Origin: JBCBAP01 sp038532435
GTDB lineage: Bacteria; Pseudomonadota; Alphaproteobacteria; Rhodobacterales; Rhodobacteraceae
Reading direction: 5' to 3'
Assembly (NCBI GenBank): GCA_038532435.1
Contig: JBCBAP010000064.1
Location: forward strand, 1 to 20,017
Length of the DNA stretch: 20,017 nucleotides
Each line of letters opens with the position of its first letter. Positions within the stretch are counted from its first letter, which is position 1. The translations under genes were made by a program, and so were the position numbers. Under the pieces are notes generated by a model that worked only from the letters and a program-made list of their open reading frames with translations, searched no databases and was not told the DNA's origin. Below are positions 1 through 5,466 of the stretch, piece after piece.

Positions 1-882
1 GTGATCTATGCGCTGATCGTGGAGCAGGACGTGGGCAAGCTCCTGCTTGCGGGCTTCCTGCCCGGCATGTTCTCCGCCCTCATCTACGGCGGGCTGGTGG
101 TGACGCTTGCCCTCACCTTCAAGAACTTCGGCCCGCCGGTCAGCGGGTTCACCTGGGGTGAGCGGTTCGCGAGCCTGCCCGGCGCCCTGCCGATCTTCGC
201 GGTCGTGATCATCATCATATTCTTCATCTACAACCCGTTCGGGGGAGACGCCTGGGGCACGCCGACGGAGGGCGGGGCGCTTGGCGCATTCGTCGTCTTC
301 TGCATGGCGCTATGGCGTGGGATGCGCTGGCCCCAGCTGCGCGACGCGCTGATGGAAACGGCGAAGCTTTCGGTGATGATCTTCACGATCATCTGGGGGG
401 TGCTGATCTATGTCCGCTTCCTCGGCTTTGCGGATCTGCCCGGGGCCTTTGCCGACTGGATCTCCACGCTCGAGCAAAGCCCGATGCTGACGCTGGTGCT
501 GATCCTGCTCGCCTACGCCGTGCTGGGCATGTTCATGGACGCGATCGGCATGCTGCTTCTGACGCTGCCCGTGGTGTATCCGGCGGTGATCGCCCTCAAT
601 GGAGGCGAAGGGGTCGCGGCGGCGGATTCCGCCTTCGGCATGTCCAGCGTGGAATGCGCGATCTGGTTCGGGATCATCGTGGTGAAGATGGCCGAGCTCT
701 GCCTCATAACTCCACCCATCGGGCTCAACTGTTTCGTCGTGGCGGGGGTGCGGCCGGATATCTCCGTGCAGGATGTGTTCCGCGGGGCGTCGCCTTTCTT
801 CGTCGCGGATGCGCTGACAATCGCCGGGCTTATCGCGTTTCCGGGCATCGTGCTGTTTCTGCCGCGGTTGCTCATCGGCTAG
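1..882 (+). CDS. TRAP transporter large permease (DctM family), C-terminal part, cut at window edge
   Basis: This is the membrane subunit of a tripartite ATP-independent periplasmic transporter, which imports organic anions using a sodium gradient and a periplasmic binding protein. The 293 visible residues are strongly hydrophobic, with about seven or eight membrane segments. They contain the family-typical stretch GMFMDAIGMLLLTLPVVYP near residues 178-196 and ITPPIGLN near residues 235-242. Full DctM proteins have about 425-440 residues, so roughly 140 N-terminal residues lie before the window. The GTG at base 1 is simply an in-frame codon and not the start. The binding protein and small permease genes are presumably upstream. 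Its place beside the divergent regulator and suyAB makes a sulfonate such as sulfolactate the likely substrate, but that is inference from context. Family call is firm; substrate is not. Confidence 0.9.
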   Translation: MIYALIVEQDVGKLLLAGFLPGMFSALIYGGLVVTLALTFKNFGPPVSGFTWGERFASLPGALPIFAVVIIIIFFIYNPFGGDAWGTPTEGGALGAFVVFCMALWRGMRWPQLRDALMETAKLSVMIFTIIWGVLIYVRFLGFADLPGAFADWISTLEQSPMLTLVLILLAYAVLGMFMDAIGMLLLTLPVVYPAVIALNGGEGVAAADSAFGMSSVECAIWFGIIVVKMAELCLITPPIGLNCFVVAGVRPDISVQDVFRGASPFFVADALTIAGLIAFPGIVLFLPRLLIG

Positions 883-1099
883 AAGGCGATCCCGGGGCGT
901 GGGTGACCCCATAAGCTGGGGCGGTGCCAGTCCGTGGGATCGTGATCGGACGGTGAAGCTGAACGCTTTATCCTTCGAGCCTGAGACGGAGCCGATCAAA
1001 GTGCTGAAGCCAACCAGATCGCCAGCCCGCGTGGGGCGGAACTGGGATGCCGCAACGCCTTCGGCGTGACTGCGCGCCACCCGATCCAGAACGGGATGA

Positions 1100-1783
1100 C
1101 TAAGTCAGCGTCACCGCGTAGCCCGTTCGCGCCGTGTCGTACCGGCTCCAGCGCATCTCGACCAGTCGACCGGTGAGGGCGTGGGCCTTTCGCTGCACCT
1201 CCAGCAACGCTGATCCCGGGGATGCAAGGGGGTCGCCCTCTGCGGCAGTCACCGCCCGCAGGGTCTCATCAGCCCGCGCGATCCGGATGCCGTAAGCCCC
1301 CTCATAGAGCACGTAGAGCGCGTTTGAGAGTGGGGTGCGGTCGGGAAGGCCCGGGAACAGTTCCGCGGGAACCACGATCCGCTCGTGCATCGCGGGCCGC
1401 CCCTCGATCGCGCGGATCCGGGTGATCTCAAACACGTGCGCGCTGTCGAGCGGCCGGTCCTCCGCCCGGGCGCGGCGGCGGATCACGCTCTCCGACAGTG
1501 GCTCGGGAATCGCCGGGGTTCCGTCCGGGTGGCGCAGGCGAAAGAAGTGAAAGAGCGCGCGATCCTCCGTCGTGGTGGTGACGAACGTGCCCCGACCCTG
1601 ACGCCGCTCGACCACGCCTGCGCGTTCCAGTTCGATCAGCGCCTTGCGGGCCGTGCCCTGGCTCACGCCCATCTCCGCGCCCAGATCGAACTCGTTGGGC
1701 AGCATGGCCCCGGCGCGCAGATCACCCCCGGTGATGCGGGCGAGCACGGTGTCATACACCTGTCTGTAGAGCGGTTGGGGCAT
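1100..1783 (-). CDS. suyR: GntR-family transcriptional regulator with UTRA domain, likely SuyR
   Basis: This is a GntR/HutC-type ligand-responsive repressor or activator. Residues about 5-70 form the winged helix-turn-helix, with LYRQVYDTVLARI, then LPNEF and the recognition-helix region MGVSQGTARKALIELERAG ending in RRQGRGTFV. Residues about 80-225 form the UTRA effector-binding domain, ending in the family-typical VEMRWSRYDT. I chose the ATG at 1783 (227 residues) because the protein then begins MPQPLYRQVYD and a GAGG lies just upstream. A GTG at 1792 would add three residues. It is transcribed divergently from suyA and convergently to the TRAP permease gene, with a palindrome in the divergent gap. 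The name SuyR follows its position next to suyAB, as in the described Chromohalobacter cluster. The ligand is probably sulfolactate or a related intermediate, by inference. Confidence 0.82.
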   Translation of the reverse strand: MPQPLYRQVYDTVLARITGGDLRAGAMLPNEFDLGAEMGVSQGTARKALIELERAGVVERRQGRGTFVTTTTEDRALFHFFRLRHPDGTPAIPEPLSESVIRRRARAEDRPLDSAHVFEITRIRAIEGRPAMHERIVVPAELFPGLPDRTPLSNALYVLYEGAYGIRIARADETLRAVTAAEGDPLASPGSALLEVQRKAHALTGRLVEMRWSRYDTARTGYAVTLT

Positions 1784-1800
1784 TGGCCTCACTCAAGTCT

Positions 1801-1820
1801 TGTATAAGAGTTCATATACA
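1801..1820. promoter_or_regulatory. Palindromic operator candidate in the suyR-suyA divergent gap
   Basis: The sequence reads TGTATA, eight bases, TATACA, a perfect 6 bp inverted repeat. GntR/HutC regulators commonly bind palindromes with GT and AC at the outer ends, which this site has. It lies 66 bp upstream of suyA and 17 bp upstream of the suyR ATG, in the only divergent gap of the module, and overlaps AT-rich hexamers that could serve as -10 elements. The repeat is seen directly; its role as the SuyR site is inference. The 8 bp spacer is wider than in many HutC-type sites. Confidence 0.5.
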
Positions 1821-1872
1821 TGTTAGGCCGGTGTCACAAGAAGGGACTCACCCCTCTGCGCACCCCAAGTCG

Positions 1873-1880
1873 AAGGAGGA
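1873..1880 (+). promoter_or_regulatory. Strong ribosome binding site supporting the GTG start of suyA
   Basis: AAGGAGGA lies six bases before the GTG at 1887. This near-perfect Shine-Dalgarno sequence fixes the non-ATG start of suyA. Confidence 0.8.
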
Positions 1881-1886
1881 CACGCC

Positions 1887-2174
1887 GTGGCGATTCCACA
1901 GGTTCTGGTCCATGACAAAGCCGACAATGTCGGCGTCGTGGTGGTCGAAGGTCTGACTGCGGGCACGGACATGCTCTGCGTCGTGACCGAGGACAACTCG
2001 GATTTCCGGCTGGAGGCGAAGTCTGACGTGCCGATCGGACACAAGATCGCGCTCAAAGCACTCACGGAAGGCGACACGATCATCAAGTATGGCGAGGATA
2101 TCGGCAAGATGATCGGTCCGGCGGAAACCGGCGGGCATGTCCACACCCACAACCTCAAGACAAAGCGCTGGTGA
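1887..2174 (+). CDS. suyA: (2R)-sulfolactate sulfo-lyase, small subunit SuyA
   Basis: SuyA is the small SAF-domain subunit of the desulfonating lyase (EC 4.4.1.24) that splits (R)-3-sulfolactate into pyruvate and sulfite in the cytoplasm. The 95-residue protein is an intact SAF domain. It begins FLVHDKAD-like (here VLVHDKADNVGVVVVEG), has DVPIGHKIAL in the middle, and ends with GGHVHTHNLKTKRW, typical of the N-terminal unit of altronate/galactarate dehydratases. It starts at GTG 1887 with a strong Shine-Dalgarno sequence. suyB begins only six bases after the stop, so the two are surely cotranscribed. The main alternative is the SAF part of a sugar-acid dehydratase, but UxaA is normally one chain and the two sulfolactate dehydrogenases downstream favour SuyA. 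Confidence 0.87.
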   Translation: MAIPQVLVHDKADNVGVVVVEGLTAGTDMLCVVTEDNSDFRLEAKSDVPIGHKIALKALTEGDTIIKYGEDIGKMIGPAETGGHVHTHNLKTKRW

Positions 2175-2180
2175 ACCATC

Positions 2181-3353
2181 ATGTATGAGAACAGAACCAT
2201 CCACGGCTATGTCCGCGAAAACGGCCGGGTCGGTGTGCGCAACTACGTGGCCATCCTGCCCGTCGACGACATCTCTAACGCCGCCTGCGAGGCGGTGTCG
2301 AACAACATCAAGGGCACAATCGCGCTGCCCCACGCCTACGGGCGTCTGCAGTTCGGCGAGGATCTGGACCTGCATTTCCGCACCATGATCGGCACCGGCG
2401 CCAACCCGAACGTGGCGGCAGTTGTCGTGATCGGGATCGAGCCAGAGTGGACCAAGGTCATCGCTGACGGCATTCGCGCGACGGGCAAGCCGGTTGCGGA
2501 GTTCTCCATCGAGCAGAACGGCGACATCGCGACCATCGCCGCCGCGTCGCGCAAGGCGAAGGAGTTCGTGCATTGGGCGTCCGAACTGCTGCGTGAGGAA
2601 CGGCCGCTGACGGACCTCTGGGTTTCCACCAAATGCGGCGAGTCCGACACCACGACGGGCCTGAGCTCCTGCCCGACCGTCGGCAACATGTACGACAAGC
2701 TGATCCCCCACGGGCTCTACGGCTGCTTTGGCGAAACCTCCGAGATCACCGGCGCGGAGCATATCTGCGAAAAGCGCGCGGCGACGCCGGAGGCGGGCGA
2801 GAAGTTCATGAAGATCTTCCAGGCCTACCAGGACGACGTGATCGAGGCGCACAAGACCTCCGACCTGTCCGATAGCCAGCCGACCAAGGGCAACATCCTC
2901 GGCGGTCTGTCGACAATCGAGGAGAAGGCGCTGGGCAATCTGGAGAAGATCGGCCGCACCTCGACCTACATCGACGCGATGGGACCCGCCGAGGCGCCGG
3001 AGAAGGGGCCGGGGCTCTACTTCATGGACACATCCTCTGCAGCGGCGGAGTGCGTGACGCTGATGGCCGCGGCAGGCTACGTCGTGCACACCTTCCCGAC
3101 CGGGCAGGGCAACGTGATCGGCAACCCGATCGTGCCGGTGATCAAGATCTCCGGCAATCCGCGGACGCTGCGCACGATGTCCGAGCATATCGACGTGGAC
3201 GTCACGGGCGTGCTCACGCGGCAGATGACCATTGATGAGGCGGGCGACAGCCTGATCGACATGATCTGCCGCACGGCAAACGGGCGGTCGACGGCGGCGG
3301 AAGCTCTGGGTCACAAGGAATTTGTGATGACGAAGCTCTACCGCTCTGCCTGA
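2181..3353 (+). CDS. suyB: (2R)-sulfolactate sulfo-lyase, large subunit SuyB
   Basis: SuyB is the catalytic large subunit of sulfolactate sulfo-lyase and belongs to the UxaA/GarD iron-dependent lyase family. The 390 residues match the length expected of the separate large subunit. Visible motifs are VGVRNYVAILP (17-27), where the fold begins, and GTGANPNVAAVVVIGIEP (71-88). STKCGESD (149-156) carries the conserved cysteine of the family's metal-site region. GETSEITGAEH (184-194) follows, with PTGQGNVIGNPIVPVIKI-type text in the C-terminal half. No signal peptide is present, so it is cytoplasmic. Its products are pyruvate, for central metabolism, and sulfite, which is toxic and probably handled by the soeABC genes 2.1 kb downstream. 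The ATG at 2181 immediately follows suyA; its own Shine-Dalgarno sequence is weak, suggesting coupling to suyA translation. Confidence 0.88.
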   Translation: MYENRTIHGYVRENGRVGVRNYVAILPVDDISNAACEAVSNNIKGTIALPHAYGRLQFGEDLDLHFRTMIGTGANPNVAAVVVIGIEPEWTKVIADGIRATGKPVAEFSIEQNGDIATIAAASRKAKEFVHWASELLREERPLTDLWVSTKCGESDTTTGLSSCPTVGNMYDKLIPHGLYGCFGETSEITGAEHICEKRAATPEAGEKFMKIFQAYQDDVIEAHKTSDLSDSQPTKGNILGGLSTIEEKALGNLEKIGRTSTYIDAMGPAEAPEKGPGLYFMDTSSAAAECVTLMAAAGYVVHTFPTGQGNVIGNPIVPVIKISGNPRTLRTMSEHIDVDVTGVLTRQMTIDEAGDSLIDMICRTANGRSTAAEALGHKEFVMTKLYRSA

Positions 3354-3364
3354 TCCGAGACCGG

Positions 3365-3417
3365 GTCCGCCCCCGCGGCGGATCCCACCCACCCACCCAT
3401 CCGCCCCGGGGGCGGAC
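3365..3417 (+). repeat. 19 bp inverted repeat with a (CCCA)n loop between suyB and slcC
   Basis: The left arm (3365-3383) and right arm (3399-3417) are complementary over 19 positions with one mismatch, and both are GC-rich. The 15-base loop (3384-3398) is four CCC runs separated by single A residues. It begins 11 bases after the suyB stop and ends about 24 bases before the slcC ATG. There is no U-run, so it does not look like a simple intrinsic terminator. An mRNA-stabilising or partially terminating hairpin that sets suyB and slcC levels is a reasonable guess. Confidence 0.72.
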
Positions 3418-3441
3418 AGCCCGGACCCGGAGGGAGGCCCG

Positions 3442-4368
3442 ATGGCGGAGATCGTCGTCACGGAATTCATGGATGAGGCCGCACTCGAGGGCGTCGAGCC
3501 TTCGGTGCTCTACGATCCGACACTGGTCGACGATCGGGACCGGATGCTTGCGGCTTTGGCCAGTGCCCGGGCGGTGATTGTTCGCAACCGCACGCAGGTG
3601 GATCAGGCGCTGCTTGATGCGGCACCGGACCTGTGCGTGGTCGGACGGTTGGGTGTCGGGCTTGACAATATCGATCTCGACGCCTGTGCAGCACGGGGGG
3701 TGGTGGTGCGACCGGCGACCGGTGCAAACACGCTTTCCGTCGCCGAGTACGTGATCTCGACGGCCATGACGCTTGTGCGCGGGGCTTACGGGTCGAACGC
3801 TGCGATGATCGCGGGCACGTGGCCACGTGGCGCGCTCATCGGCGGCGAGCTGTCGGGACGGGTCATGGGGCTCTTTGGCTTTGGCGGCATCGCCCGGGCG
3901 GTCGCCGCCCGGGCCCGGGCGCTCGGGATGAGCGTCATTGCCCATGATCCCCATTTGACCGACGATGATCCCGCATGGACCGGGGTCACGCCCGTGTCCG
4001 CGGAGGATCTGCTGGCCCGCGCCGACGTGCTCTCGCTGCACGTACCGCTGACCGCACAGACGCGCGATATGATCGACGGCGCGGCTCTCACCGAGATGAA
4101 GCCCGGGGCGATCCTGATCAACACCGCTCGGGGTGGCGTGGTGGATGAAGCGGAACTGTGTGCGGCGCTGACACAGGGGACCCTCGGCGGTGCCGCCCTC
4201 GACGTGTTCGCCACCGAACCCCTGACGGCGGAGGCCGGTGCGATGTTCGACGGTGTGCCGAACCTCATCCTCACGCCGCACATCGCCGGGGTGACGCAGG
4301 AGGGCAATGTGCGGGTCAGCACGCTGACCGTCGCAAACGTGCTCGAGGAACTTGGAAAGGCGCCATGA
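3442..4368 (+). CDS. slcC: (S)-sulfolactate dehydrogenase SlcC
   Basis: SlcC is an NAD-dependent D-2-hydroxyacid dehydrogenase-fold enzyme (EC 1.1.1.310) that oxidises (S)-3-sulfolactate to 3-sulfopyruvate. The 308-residue protein resembles 3-phosphoglycerate dehydrogenase without the C-terminal ACT domain. The substrate region contains GRLGVGLDNID (68-78). The nucleotide-binding loop is GLFGFGGIA (143-151). The catalytic triad appears as Arg230 in INTARGGVVD, Glu259 in VFATEP and His280 in LTPHIAG. A GGAGG just upstream supports the ATG at 3442. Its stop overlaps the comC start (ATGA). Fold and activity class are clear from the sequence; sulfolactate specificity rests on the position between suyAB and comC, as in the Chromohalobacter salexigens cluster. 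Confidence 0.85.
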   Translation: MAEIVVTEFMDEAALEGVEPSVLYDPTLVDDRDRMLAALASARAVIVRNRTQVDQALLDAAPDLCVVGRLGVGLDNIDLDACAARGVVVRPATGANTLSVAEYVISTAMTLVRGAYGSNAAMIAGTWPRGALIGGELSGRVMGLFGFGGIARAVAARARALGMSVIAHDPHLTDDDPAWTGVTPVSAEDLLARADVLSLHVPLTAQTRDMIDGAALTEMKPGAILINTARGGVVDEAELCAALTQGTLGGAALDVFATEPLTAEAGAMFDGVPNLILTPHIAGVTQEGNVRVSTLTVANVLEELGKAP

Positions 4369-5369
4369 CCCACGTGACCCTGACTGAAACGGAAGGCCGG
4401 GCCTTCATCACCCGGGCCCTCATGGCCGCCAATGTGTCCGAGGCAAACGCGGCCACGGTTGCGCGCGCGTTGGTCGCGGCGGAGGTTGAGGGTCAGTCCG
4501 GCCACGGATTTTCCCGCGTGCCCGCCTATGCGGCGCAGGCGCGGGCGGGCAAGGTGAAGGGTCACGCGGAGCCGGTGGTGACGCAACCCGCGACCGGCGC
4601 GCTTCTCGTCGATGCGGCGCACGGCTTTGCCTATCCGGCGATCGATACTGCCATCGCGGCGCTGCCCGGTATCGTCGCGGAAAGCGGGATCGCCGCGGCG
4701 GCGATCACCCGCTCCCACCATTGCGGCCAGCTTTCCGCCCACGTGGAGCGGTTGGCGGAGGCCGGATGCCTCGCGCTGATGGTGGCCAATGCGCCCAAGG
4801 CGATGGCGCCGTGGGGCGGAAACGCGCCGCTGTTCGGAACGAACCCCATCGCCTTCGCTGTGCCTCGGCGGGGGGAACCTCCACTAGTTGTAGATCTTTC
4901 GCTGTCCAAGGTTGCGCGGGGCAAGGTCATGCTCGCGGCAAAGCGGGGGGAGGACATCCCCGAAGGCTGGGCCATCGATGTGGACGGCAAACCGACGACC
5001 GATGCTGAGGCCGCGCTAAAGGGATCGATGATCCCCGCGGGAGATGCGAAGGGGGCTGCGCTTGCCATGATGGTGGAGATCATGGCCGTCAGCCTGACCG
5101 GCGCGCAATACAGCTACGAGGCATCCTCGTTCTTCGACGACAAGGGCGATCCTCCGGGCGTCGGCCAGTACATCATCGCTATCCGTCCGGAGACCACGGC
5201 GGGGGCTGCTTTCCACGACCGTATCGAGGCGCTGATTGCTGAGATCCTCGCCCAGCCCGGCACCCGGCTGCCGGGCCAGAAGAGGTTGACAGGACGGGCT
5301 GCCGCGGCGGAGCGTGGTGTGACGATCCCCAAGGCGCTTTACGACGAGATTGCGGCGCTCGCGGGATGA
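4365..5369 (+). CDS. comC: (R)-sulfolactate dehydrogenase ComC (malate/L-lactate dehydrogenase family)
   Basis: ComC is an NAD(P)-dependent enzyme of the LDH2/malate dehydrogenase family. It reduces sulfopyruvate to (R)-sulfolactate, so with SlcC it performs a two-step racemisation that supplies SuyAB. The 334 residues show GHGFSRVPAY (46-55), SHHCGQLS (117-124) around the expected catalytic histidine, FGTNPIAFAVP (157-167), and DLSLSKVARGKV (177-188). The ATG at 4365 overlaps the slcC stop by four bases. The open frame extends further upstream inside slcC, but that part is out-of-frame slcC sequence. About 97 bases separate it from soeA. The family alone would allow malate, lactate or ureidoglycolate-type substrates; the neighbours decide for sulfolactate. 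Confidence 0.85.
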   Translation: MTHVTLTETEGRAFITRALMAANVSEANAATVARALVAAEVEGQSGHGFSRVPAYAAQARAGKVKGHAEPVVTQPATGALLVDAAHGFAYPAIDTAIAALPGIVAESGIAAAAITRSHHCGQLSAHVERLAEAGCLALMVANAPKAMAPWGGNAPLFGTNPIAFAVPRRGEPPLVVDLSLSKVARGKVMLAAKRGEDIPEGWAIDVDGKPTTDAEAALKGSMIPAGDAKGAALAMMVEIMAVSLTGAQYSYEASSFFDDKGDPPGVGQYIIAIRPETTAGAAFHDRIEALIAEILAQPGTRLPGQKRLTGRAAAAERGVTIPKALYDEIAALAG

Positions 5370-5420
5370 GCGCTTGGAGCTATGAACTCTCCCATCTGGC
5401 CCCATAGAACGGCCAGAACG

Positions 5421-5430
5421 CTTGTATAGT
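5421..5430 (+). promoter_or_regulatory. Possible promoter -10 / regulator half-site upstream of soeA
   Basis: The bases CTTGTATAGT lie 37 bases before the soeA ATG. TATAGT (5425-5430) is one base from the consensus -10 hexamer, though no good -35 is visible at 16-18 bases. The same eight bases, CTTGTATA, occur at 1799-1806, where they form the left half of the suyR-suyA palindrome. A second promoter for soeABC responsive to the same regulator is possible but weakly supported. Confidence 0.3.
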
Positions 5431-5466
5431 GAGACACAGAGTTTCAAAAACGGGCAGAAAAGCCGC

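Noticed and set aside
907..921. Small stem-loop (CCCCA/TGGGG) after the TRAP permease as a terminator
   Set aside because: Only five base pairs and no T-run; too weak to annotate. The 217 bp gap (883-1099) holds nothing else I can support.
1887..3353. Altronate or galactarate dehydratase as the identity of the SAF protein and its partner
   Set aside because: These are usually single fused chains near sugar-acid genes. The split subunits with two sulfolactate-type dehydrogenases and a sulfite dehydrogenase fit SuyAB better.
1848..3470. 540-codon open frame on the minus strand opposite suyA-suyB
   Set aside because: It is antisense to well-recognised genes, its translation is low-complexity Arg/His/Asp-rich text, and such frames are expected in GC-rich DNA.
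5422..5466. TTG start that would extend soeA by 15 residues
   Set aside because: It falls within the promoter-like CTTGTATAGT, and the extra residues do not look like SoeA. The ATG at 5467 gives a normal N-terminus before the Fe-S motif.
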